DNA of 24,942 nt, from positions 1-24,942 of the forward strand of contig DASUVX010000139.1 of assembly GCA_036378735.1 (NCBI GenBank), written 5' to 3'. The position numbers and the translations under genes were made by a program. The notes beneath the pieces were generated by a model that was not told the DNA's origin, ran no database searches, and saw only the letters and a list, made by a program, of their open reading frames with translations. This document shows positions 14,806-20,971 of the stretch, piece after piece. This stretch comes from GCA-003244245 sp036378735 (GTDB lineage Bacteria > Actinomycetota > Actinomycetes > Mycobacteriales > Pseudonocardiaceae). Numbering within the stretch: the stretch's first letter is position 1; the number at the start of each line of letters is the position of its first letter.

Positions 14806-14927
14806 TGATGCCGCGTCAGCGTGTGCCCCGGGTAAGGGGCAGGTAAGAAGATCCTGAGAGTGCGCCGGCTCCGCACTGCGGTTCACCGACCGGCGCGGCG
14901 CCGCCCCGGCGGCGCGGGCAGCGGCGC

Positions 14928-14933
14928 TACGCT
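14928..14933 (+). promoter_or_regulatory. Likely -10 box (TACGCT), leaderless O-methyltransferase transcript
   Basis: TACGCT is seven bases before the GTG at 14941, with no ribosome site between them. This is the spacing expected if transcription starts at the start codon. Confidence 0.35.
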
Positions 14934-14940
14934 GCGCCAC

Positions 14941-15597
14941 GTGAGGTCTACCGGCAGCGCGGTGCGCGACTACGTGGACAATTTCGTCACCGAAGACGAG
15001 GTCTTGGCCGCGGCGCGCGAGCGGGGGCTGGAGTTGGGCTGCACCCCGATCGGGCCGGGCGGTGGCGCCGCGCTGCGATTCCTAGCCGGCGCGCTCGGCG
15101 CCCGGGCCGTGGTCGAGGTCGGGACCGGAGCGGGAGCCAGCGGGCTGTGCCTGCTCCGTGGAATGGTTCCGGACGGAGTCTTGACCTCCATCGACGTCGA
15201 ACCTGAGCATCAGCGCGCCGCCCGGCAGGCGTTCTCCGAAGCCGGGTTCGCGCCGTCTCGCTACCGGCTGATCATGGGGCAAGCCCTGGACGTGCTGCCC
15301 CGGCTCACCGACGGCGGGTACGACTTGGTGTTCGTGCATGCCGCGAAGCTTGAATATCCGCGCTACCTGGAAGCCGGCGTGCGCTTGTTGCGGCCGGGTG
15401 GCGTGATCGCGTTCGACAACGCATTGGGCGACGGCAGGGCATCGGGCGACGGCAGGGCGTTGGCCAATCCGCCGCATCGGGACCCGTCGTCCGCCGCCCT
15501 GCGCGCCCTCGGCATCATGGTGCGTGAGGACGAGACCCTCACCCCCCTGATGCTCCCCGTCGACGATGGCCTCCTCCTCGCCCTGCGCAACTGCTGA
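14941..15597 (+). CDS. O-methyltransferase family protein (Rv1220c-like)
   Basis: A 218-residue protein of the class I SAM-dependent O-methyltransferase family (Methyltransf_3 type). The SAM-binding motif VVEVGTGAGASGL lies at 57-69 and the acidic strand LTSIDVEPEHQRAARQAF at 81-98. Its location next to sigE matches Rv1220c. The usual metal-binding sequence (I/V)DADK is replaced by VHAAK (132-136), although the later FDN (158-160) is kept. Metal-dependent catalysis is therefore doubtful. An in-frame 18-bp duplication (15426-15440 and 15444-15458) gives GDGRASGDGRAL. The GTG at 14941 is chosen because a -10 box directly precedes it; the longer frame from 14860 reads through low-complexity sequence. 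Substrate is unknown. Confidence 0.85.
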   Translation: MRSTGSAVRDYVDNFVTEDEVLAAARERGLELGCTPIGPGGGAALRFLAGALGARAVVEVGTGAGASGLCLLRGMVPDGVLTSIDVEPEHQRAARQAFSEAGFAPSRYRLIMGQALDVLPRLTDGGYDLVFVHAAKLEYPRYLEAGVRLLRPGGVIAFDNALGDGRASGDGRALANPPHRDPSSAALRALGIMVREDETLTPLMLPVDDGLLLALRNC

Positions 15598-15606
15598 CGC
15601 CGCAAG

Positions 15607-15632
15607 CCCCACCAAGCCCCACCCCCCACCCC
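15607..15632 (-). other. G-run tail of palindrome element, quadruplex motif (minus strand)
   Basis: Reading the minus strand from the palindrome's closing GGGG (15629-15632), further runs of six, four and four G follow with loops of 1, 1 and 6 bases. This fits a G-quadruplex pattern just behind the O-methyltransferase stop codon. Confidence 0.6.
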
Positions 15633-15694
15633 GATATGGAGACATATCGGGGTCGAATGGGCTCCCGTGAGCCCGTTATGTCTCCATATCGGGG
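15629..15694 (-). repeat. Paired 24-bp palindrome element, copy 2
   Basis: The unit at 15629-15652 is a perfect palindrome (arms CCCCGATATG and CATATCGGGG, loop GAGA on the plus strand). After 18 bp, the unit at 15671-15694 has diverged in its left arm (GCCCGTTATG). Read on the minus strand, the order is GAGA-type unit, 18-bp spacer, TCTC-type unit, G-run tail, the same as copies 3 and 4. The diverged unit overlaps the end of the minus-strand methyltransferase gene and provides its last codons. Confidence 0.9.
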
Positions 15695-16599
15695 TGGCGG
15701 ATCGGCTTGGTGGCGGACAGGATGCTGTAGAACCACGCGCCGTGGCGCAGCGCCTGGTACTGACGTATCGAAGCGATCACGTTGCCATGCTGGACGGCCG
15801 AGCGGACGCCCTTGACGTAGCCATACAGGGCCAGCGGGTAGGTCCAGTACGCCATGCGATACAACCGGCGTAGCGACGGGCGGGTGTGCACGGTCACGTC
15901 ATCGAGCCGGGTCTCGACGAATCCGGCGGCGGCCAGGTGTTCAGTGTGTTCAGCGGGAGTGTCGATGTCAGGAACGGCCCAGCCGGTGAGCCACTCGTGC
16001 AGCAGTCGCTCGCCGGTCGGATCCAGCGGGCGGCCAGCCCGGACGAAATCAGCGACGACCACCCGTCCACCGGGGCGCAGCACCCGAGCGGCCTCCTGGT
16101 AGAAGGCGGCCTTGTGGGGTGCGTGGCACAGGCTCTCCACCGCCCACACGACATCGAAACTGGCCTCTGGGAAGGGCGTCGCAGTGAAGTCGGCCACTTC
16201 GAAGTGGACGCGGTTGGCCAACCCGCGGCGGGCTGCGTAGCTGCGCGCCTGCTCGACCTGCCGGGCGGCCAGGGTGATCCCGACTACGTCAGCGCCGCGC
16301 TCCTTGGCCAGCCACAGGCTGCTGCCGCCGACCCCGCACCCGGCATCCAGCACCCGCGCGCCGGGTTTGATCTGCACCCGGTCCGCGAGCACCCGGTTCA
16401 TGTTCTTGAGTGCGTCGGTATGGCTGCGGGTGTTCGCGTCCGTGTAGCCGAAGTGGACAGCCAGATTGTCCGGGTTGAGCCACAGCACCCGGTAGTCGAG
16501 CCAGGTCTCGTCGTAGTAACCGACGATGGCGTCGGTAAGCGAGCCGGCGGGCCGCAGGCCGGCTGCCTTGTTGGGACCGGCCGTATCCGAGGCTGTCAT
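15676..16599 (-). CDS. SAM-dependent methyltransferase (Methyltransf_11 / tocopherol-MT-like)
   Basis: A 307-residue class I methyltransferase. Motif I VLDAGCGVGGSS lies at 83-94, with later FEVADFTATPFPEASFDVVWAVES split across motifs II-III and LRPGGRVVVADFV as motif IV. The N-terminal AIVGYYDETWLDYRVLW and the C-terminal YPLALYGYVKG resemble small-lipid methyltransferases such as the gamma-tocopherol and sterol group, so a lipophilic substrate is a reasonable guess. The ATG at 16599 has GGGGAG eight bases upstream. The last six residues (HPDMET) and the TAA come from a palindrome unit in which a point change turned TCG-type sequence into the stop. It is convergent with the O-methyltransferase gene and follows the DUF998 gene after 94 bp. 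Confidence 0.88.
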   Translation of the reverse strand: MTASDTAGPNKAAGLRPAGSLTDAIVGYYDETWLDYRVLWLNPDNLAVHFGYTDANTRSHTDALKNMNRVLADRVQIKPGARVLDAGCGVGGSSLWLAKERGADVVGITLAARQVEQARSYAARRGLANRVHFEVADFTATPFPEASFDVVWAVESLCHAPHKAAFYQEAARVLRPGGRVVVADFVRAGRPLDPTGERLLHEWLTGWAVPDIDTPAEHTEHLAAAGFVETRLDDVTVHTRPSLRRLYRMAYWTYPLALYGYVKGVRSAVQHGNVIASIRQYQALRHGAWFYSILSATKPIRHPDMET

Positions 16600-16693
16600 C
16601 CGTGGTCTCCCCGAGCTGAATGGCTACCCGGCGAGCCTGTGCCGCGCGCGCTCATCGGCTCAGTATGGACTGACCCTCGCGGACCGCTGGCAC

Positions 16694-17278
16694 TCAACGC
16701 GCGCCCTGTTGCCGGCGCGCCAGCAGCACGGCCGCGAGCGGCCATAGCGCTTGTGCTGCGGTGAGGAGCCGTTCGGATAAGCCGATCCGCCGACTCATCT
16801 CGAAGTACTCGATACCGAACCACCCCAGCAGCCCGAGCAGCCCGGTGGCGGCCAGCCACCAGACTCCAGGGCTTGGCCGGAGACCGCCTCGCCACGCCAG
16901 GGCGGGCCACAGCGACAGCACCGAAAGGGCGACAGCTGCAGCAGCGAGATGCGCAGCGGAATCACCGGTGACCGGCTGCCGGAACGCGGCCAGCGCGACG
17001 GTGGACACCCCACCGGTGGCCAGCAGCGCACGACCCGCAACCGCCGCCGGGACGAGCCCCGCAGCCGTGATCGTGTGACAGACGCCGACGCCTGCCAGCG
17101 CAGTTGTCATGAGCCAGGCGTCGGTGGCGCCGCGGGAAGCCAGGGCACTGATCGTCTCGCGCACCGGATCGAAACCGCCGGGCTGGCGGGCAGCCGCGAG
17201 TTCCCATCCACCGATCAGTAACACCGGAGCGCACGCTGCAGACAGCACAGCCCACCAGGGCACTCGCTCACTCCGCAT
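16694..17278 (-). CDS. DUF998 membrane protein
   Basis: A 194-residue polytopic membrane protein of the DUF998 type. About six hydrophobic segments are visible, beginning with WWAVLSAACAPVLLIGG. After the first comes the conserved motif GGFDPVRETISALASRGATDAWLM, typical of the family. The frame is open to 17368, but the ATG at 17278 (MRSERVPWW) is preferred. There the start overlaps the end of glgC by 11 bp, indicating translational coupling, and the upstream residues are glgC shadow. Function unknown. Its position makes it a candidate accessory to the glycogen or methyltransferase genes, but nothing shows this directly. Confidence 0.82.
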   Translation of the reverse strand: MRSERVPWWAVLSAACAPVLLIGGWELAAARQPGGFDPVRETISALASRGATDAWLMTTALAGVGVCHTITAAGLVPAAVAGRALLATGGVSTVALAAFRQPVTGDSAAHLAAAAVALSVLSLWPALAWRGGLRPSPGVWWLAATGLLGLLGWFGIEYFEMSRRIGLSERLLTAAQALWPLAAVLLARRQQGAR

Positions 17279-18485
17279 GGGCTCCCTTGCCCAGGACGAC
17301 CACATCGCCGCCGCTGACCGTGTAACGCTCGCGATCCAGCTCACGATCCACCCCGACCTGTGCGCCATCGGGGATCACCACGTTCTTGTCCAGGATCGCC
17401 CGGCGTACCACCGCTCCCTTGCCCACCCGGACGCCCGGCATCAGCACGCTTCCCTCGACATGGGCACCGGCCTCCACCACTACGTCGCTCGACAGCACCG
17501 AATTGGTCACGTGCGCGGCCGAGACGATCGAGCCGGCTCCCACGATCGATTCCTGCGCCGTGCCGCCCTGCACGAACTTCGCAGGCGGCAGCGGAGGCAT
17601 GGAGGTGCGGATCGGCCACAAGCGGTTGTACAGGTTGAACACCGGATGCACGGATACCAGGTCCATGTGCGCGTCGTAGTAGGTGTCGAGGGTCCCGACG
17701 TCACGCCAGTAGCCACGGTCCCGATCGGTGGCGCCGGGCACCACGTTGTCCGCGAAGTCGTACACCGCCGCTTCCCCGGCATCCACCAGCATGGGGATCA
17801 CGTCGCCGCCCATGTCGTGGTCGGAATCCTGGTTCGTGGCGTCCGCGCGCAGGGCCGAAACCAGCAGCTTGGTGGTGAAGACGTAGTTGCCCATCGACGC
17901 GAACGCCACCTCGGGGTCGTCCGGAGTTCCCGGCGGCCGCGCCGGCTTCTCGAGGAACTCGGTGATCCGCCCGGAGGCGTCTGTGGCGATACAGCCGAAA
18001 GCACTGGCCTGGTCGCGCGGCACCCGGATCCCGGCGACGCTCACTCCCGAGCCAGTGGCGATGTGCTGCTCCACCATCTGGGACGGGTCCATCCGGTACA
18101 CATGGTCGGCACCGAAGACGACGATGTACTCGGGCCCCTCGTCATACACCAGGTTGAGCGACTGGAAGATCGCGTCGGCACTGCCGGTGTACCACCGCGG
18201 TCCGAGCCGCTGCTGCGCGGGCACCGGGGTGATGTACTGACCCAACATTGACGACAACCGCCACGTCGTGGTGATGTGCCGGTCCAATGAGTGCGACTTG
18301 TATTGGGTGAGCACGCAAATCCGGATATACCCGGCATTGACCATATTGGACAGTACGAAATCGACCAGCCGATAGCTGCCTCCGAATGGAACCGCCGGTT
18401 TGGCCCGGTCCGCGGTCAGTGGCCACAACCGCTTTCCCTCACCGCCGGCAAGCACGATGCCCAGCACATGCGGCTGTCCCTTCAC
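17268..18485 (-). CDS. glgC: Glucose-1-phosphate adenylyltransferase
   Basis: A 405-residue ADP-glucose pyrophosphorylase, which makes ADP-glucose from glucose-1-phosphate and ATP. The nucleotide-binding signature GGEGKRLWPLT (14-24) and RAKPAVPFGGSYRLVDF are present, along with the glucose-1-phosphate region VFGADHVYRMD and FLEKP. The glycine-rich GYWRDVGTLDTYY follows. The C-terminal left-handed beta-helix (about 290-390) has hexapeptide repeats such as SIVGAGSIVSAAHVTNSVL. Length is normal. It is divergent from glgA with 134 bp between them and precedes the DUF998 gene. The pair matches Rv1213/Rv1212c of mycobacteria. Confidence 0.95.
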   Translation of the reverse strand: MKGQPHVLGIVLAGGEGKRLWPLTADRAKPAVPFGGSYRLVDFVLSNMVNAGYIRICVLTQYKSHSLDRHITTTWRLSSMLGQYITPVPAQQRLGPRWYTGSADAIFQSLNLVYDEGPEYIVVFGADHVYRMDPSQMVEQHIATGSGVSVAGIRVPRDQASAFGCIATDASGRITEFLEKPARPPGTPDDPEVAFASMGNYVFTTKLLVSALRADATNQDSDHDMGGDVIPMLVDAGEAAVYDFADNVVPGATDRDRGYWRDVGTLDTYYDAHMDLVSVHPVFNLYNRLWPIRTSMPPLPPAKFVQGGTAQESIVGAGSIVSAAHVTNSVLSSDVVVEAGAHVEGSVLMPGVRVGKGAVVRRAILDKNVVIPDGAQVGVDRELDRERYTVSGGDVVVLGKGAHAE

Positions 18486-18619
18486 GATTGGTCACCCTAG
18501 CGCCGGTTGCACCGGGTGGCCACGTGAGCCCCACCGCTGGTCATCGAATGTTCACTGGTGAGGGCGGGTGAGGATACTGCCAGTGACCGCCGCCGGGGAG
18601 AACGCTAGCGTGACTCGGC
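18486..18619. promoter_or_regulatory. Divergent glgC–glgA promoter region
   Basis: Towards glgA, GTGACC (18583-18588) and TAGCGT (18606-18611) are spaced by 17 bp. The latter ends eight bases before the GTG at 18620. This resembles a -35/-10 pair of a leaderless transcript. The glgC promoter was not resolved. Confidence 0.45.
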
Positions 18620-19774
18620 GTGCGTATCGGAGTCCTGACCCGGGAGTACCCGCCCGAGGTTTACGGCGGCGCCGGGGTGCACGTCGGCCAGCTGGTACCC
18701 GAGCTGCGCAAGCGGTGTGACGTCGAGGTGCACTGCTTCGGCTCGCCGCGCCCGCATGCACACCACCACACCGTGGCGCCCGGGCTCGCTACCGCCAACC
18801 AGGCGCTGCAGACCTTGTCGGTGGACTTGGCGATGGCCGACGCGCTGGACGCCGTGGACCTGGTGCATTCGCACACCTGGTACGCCAACATGGGCGGCCA
18901 CCTGGCTCACCTCCTGCATGGCGTCCCGCACGTGATCACCGCGCACTCGTTGGAGCCCCGCAGGCCGTGGAAGGCCGAACAGCTCGGCGGTGGCTACCGG
19001 GTGTCCTCATGGGTGGAACGCACCGCCTACGAGCACGCCGACGCGATCATCGCGGTCTCCGACGGCATGCGCGCCGACGTGTTGAACTGCTATCCCACCG
19101 TGTATCCGGAGCGGGTGCATGTGGTGCGCAACGGCATTGACGCTGACATTTACCGCCCGGTCCCGGACACCGATGCACTCCGCCGGTTCGGGGCTGATCC
19201 GGATCGCCCGATCGTGGCGTTCGTGGGACGGATCACTCGGCAGAAGGGCGTTGACCACCTGCTCGCGGCGGCCCATTACATCGATCACGGCGCGCAGTTG
19301 CTGCTGTGCGCGGGCGCACCGGACACCTTGGAGATCGAAGCCGAAGCCCGCGCCGCCGTGGCGAAGCTGGCCGCGGGCCGGCCCGGGGTGATCTGGGTGC
19401 CGGACATGCTCCCCATCGAGGACATCCGGCAAGTGCTGTCGGCAGCCACCGTGTTCATCTGCCCGTCGGTGTACGAACCGCTGGGCATCGTCAACCTCGA
19501 GGCTATGGCCTGCGGTACCGCAGTGGTTGCGTCCGCCGTGGGGGGAATTCCCGAGGTCGTCGACGATGGCGTCACCGGCCTGCTGGTGCCCTATGACGAG
19601 CATGACCCGGACGCTTTCCGGCGTGGCCTGGCGCAGCGCGTCAACGAGCTACTGGCCGACCCGGACCGCGTCGCCGCGATGGGTCAAGCCGGGCGCAAGC
19701 GCGCCATCAGCGAGTTCTCTTGGTCCGCAGTCGCTGACCGCACCCTGCACCTCTACCACCAACTCCTCCCCTAA
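18620..19774 (+). CDS. glgA: Actinobacterial glycogen synthase / maltose-1-phosphate synthase (GlgA/GlgM type)
   Basis: A 384-residue GT4-type glycosyltransferase using ADP-glucose. The N-terminal acceptor domain starts with LTREYPPEVYGGAGVHV. The C-terminal nucleotide domain has VAFVGRITRQKGVDHLLAA and the EX7E segment YEPLGIVNLEAMACGTAVVAS. It ends with the usual GGIPEVVDDGVTGLLVP. The mycobacterial counterpart Rv1212c was shown to act as a maltose-1-phosphate synthase (GlgM), so either glycogen elongation or M1P synthesis for the GlgE pathway is possible. It starts with GTG directly behind a likely -10 box. A paired palindrome element starts 32 bp after its stop. Confidence 0.93.
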   Translation: MRIGVLTREYPPEVYGGAGVHVGQLVPELRKRCDVEVHCFGSPRPHAHHHTVAPGLATANQALQTLSVDLAMADALDAVDLVHSHTWYANMGGHLAHLLHGVPHVITAHSLEPRRPWKAEQLGGGYRVSSWVERTAYEHADAIIAVSDGMRADVLNCYPTVYPERVHVVRNGIDADIYRPVPDTDALRRFGADPDRPIVAFVGRITRQKGVDHLLAAAHYIDHGAQLLLCAGAPDTLEIEAEARAAVAKLAAGRPGVIWVPDMLPIEDIRQVLSAATVFICPSVYEPLGIVNLEAMACGTAVVASAVGGIPEVVDDGVTGLLVPYDEHDPDAFRRGLAQRVNELLADPDRVAAMGQAGRKRAISEFSWSAVADRTLHLYHQLLP

Positions 19775-19806
19775 CCACTCTTCTCGCCTTCTCGCCCCTG
19801 CCCGCA

Positions 19807-19872
19807 CCCCGACATGGAGACATATCGGGGTCAGGACCCCCATGAAAACCCCGATATGTCTCCATGTCGGGG
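19807..19872 (+). repeat. Paired 24-bp palindrome element, copy 3
   Basis: Units at 19807-19830 (GAGA orientation, left arm CCCCGACATG) and 19849-19872 (TCTC orientation, right arm CATGTCGGGG) are exact reverse complements of each other over 24 bp, with an 18-bp spacer. RNA could form two 10-bp hairpins or one 24-bp hairpin. The element follows glgA and precedes the DUF559 gene. Its units can be misread as coding sequence (METYRG, PDMSPCRG). Confidence 0.92.
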
Positions 19873-19890
19873 ACTCGGGCCGTGTCAAGA

Positions 19891-19920
19891 GGGATGGGGC
19901 GCGGGTGGGGATGGCGGGGG
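19891..19920 (+). other. G-run tail of palindrome element, quadruplex motif
   Basis: Five G-runs (19891-19893, 19896-19899, 19903-19905, 19907-19910, 19916-19920) with loops of 1-5 bases lie 18 bp behind copy 3, in the leader region of the DUF559 gene. Confidence 0.6.
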
Positions 19921-19966
19921 TGATGTGGATAGGTTTGGGGGTTTGCGGGCATGGCGTTGGACAGAA

Positions 19967-20863
19967 ATGGTGATCGCCGCCAGATTGCCCATCGTGAAGC
20001 TCAAGATCCGAGCAACTGACCTGTGCGGCGCCTTCCGCGGATCCGAGGCCGTCATGACGGGGGTGCTCACCGCAGACCAGCTGCGCGGGCCACAGTTCCG
20101 CCGCCTTTTCCGCGACGTCTACCTGCCGGCCGGGATACCCCTGACGCATCAGGTGCGCTGCGAAGGCGCCGCCCTCGTCCTGCCGCCTGCCGCGGTGATC
20201 ACCGGGCGGTCCGCGGCAACCCTGCGGGGGATCCCGTTGGCCCGCCCAACCGATCCGGTGGAGATCGTGGCACCACTGGAGACCCGGATCGCGCGACGCA
20301 CCGGCCTGGATATCCGGCGCTGCGACCTCACTGCCGCGGAGATGGAGCCGTGGTCGGGGATGGGGTTGGCCACGCCGTTGCGGACGTCCCTGGATCTGCT
20401 CTTTGACCGGACCCTGCCGGACGCAGTTGCTGATCTCGATGCCGTACTGCGAGCTGGGTTCGTCGATCTCAACGCAGTTCAACGGATGGTGACTGCGCGA
20501 AGCGATCGAGGCATTGTCGTCGCACGCCAAGCGGTCGAGCTGGCCGATCCGCGAGCGGAATCTCGGCCGGAGTCCCGGTTGCGGGTCTACCTCGTGCTCG
20601 ACGATCTACAGCCGGTGCCGCAGTATGTGGTCTGTGACTGGCACGGGGTAGTCGCACGGGTCGACCTTGGGTTTCCGGAACAGCGACTCGCCGTGGAATA
20701 CGACGGTGCATGGCATGGCGAATGGCGCCAGATCAGCGCTGACCGCGAGCGCCTCAACCGGCTGCAGGCCGCCGGCTGGGACGTCCTCTTCGTCACCGCC
20801 GAGCAACTCCGCAACCCCACCGCCGTAGTCGCCTCCGTCCGCTCCGCCCTCGCCGCCCGCTGA
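19967..20863 (+). CDS. AbiEi-like N-terminus plus DUF559 (Vsr-like endonuclease fold) protein
   Basis: A 298-residue protein of a large actinobacterial family. The N-terminal winged-helix-like region (about 20-90: GSEAV, TADQLRGPQFRRLFRDVYLP, VITGRSAATLRG) resembles AbiEi-type antitoxin domains. The C-terminal DUF559 segment (about 200-297) resembles very-short-patch-repair endonucleases. Candidate active-site residues are Glu203, Asp233 (RVDLGFPE), Glu244, Asp246 (AVEYDG) and His250. DNA cleavage is plausible but undemonstrated. The frame is open to 19814, yet that stretch is repeat and G-rich sequence, so the ATG at 19967 is chosen; 19970 and 19994 (GTG) are alternatives. No toxin partner is seen. 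The gene is bracketed by palindrome elements 95 bp before and 10 bp after. Confidence 0.82.
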   Translation: MVIAARLPIVKLKIRATDLCGAFRGSEAVMTGVLTADQLRGPQFRRLFRDVYLPAGIPLTHQVRCEGAALVLPPAAVITGRSAATLRGIPLARPTDPVEIVAPLETRIARRTGLDIRRCDLTAAEMEPWSGMGLATPLRTSLDLLFDRTLPDAVADLDAVLRAGFVDLNAVQRMVTARSDRGIVVARQAVELADPRAESRPESRLRVYLVLDDLQPVPQYVVCDWHGVVARVDLGFPEQRLAVEYDGAWHGEWRQISADRERLNRLQAAGWDVLFVTAEQLRNPTAVVASVRSALAAR

Positions 20864-20873
20864 GCGTCCTTGA

Positions 20874-20939
20874 CCCCGACATGGAGACATATCGGGGTGC
20901 ACGCTGCCCTGAAAACCCCGATATGTCTCCATATCGGGG
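20874..20939 (+). repeat. Paired 24-bp palindrome element, copy 4
   Basis: Units at 20874-20897 (GAGA orientation, left arm CCCCGACATG) and 20916-20939 (TCTC orientation, perfect arms) are separated by 18 bp. The spacer ends TGAAAA, like copy 3. It starts 10 bp after the DUF559 stop and lies between convergent genes. Confidence 0.92.
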
Positions 20940-20971
20940 TGGGATGCGGGGATGCGGGGATAGGGGGTGGG
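20936..20971 (+). other. G-run tail of palindrome element, quadruplex motif
   Basis: From the palindrome's closing GGGG, further runs of 3, 4, 4, 5 and 3 G follow with loops T, ATGC, ATGC, ATA and T. They end at the stop codon of the convergent UDP-sulfoquinovose synthase gene. Confidence 0.7.

Noticed and set aside
14715..14876. Longer SigE starting at 14876
   Set aside because: The extra residues overlap the candidate promoter and are unlike sigma factors; the ATG at 14714 has ribosome-site-like sequences upstream.
17109..18251. 380-codon plus-strand open frame
   Set aside because: It is antisense to glgC and shows no recognisable domain.
19814..19966. N-terminal extension of the DUF559 protein starting inside a palindrome unit (METYRG…)
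   Set aside because: These residues are translations of palindrome and G-run sequence and do not resemble the family; the conserved domain begins after about 19967.
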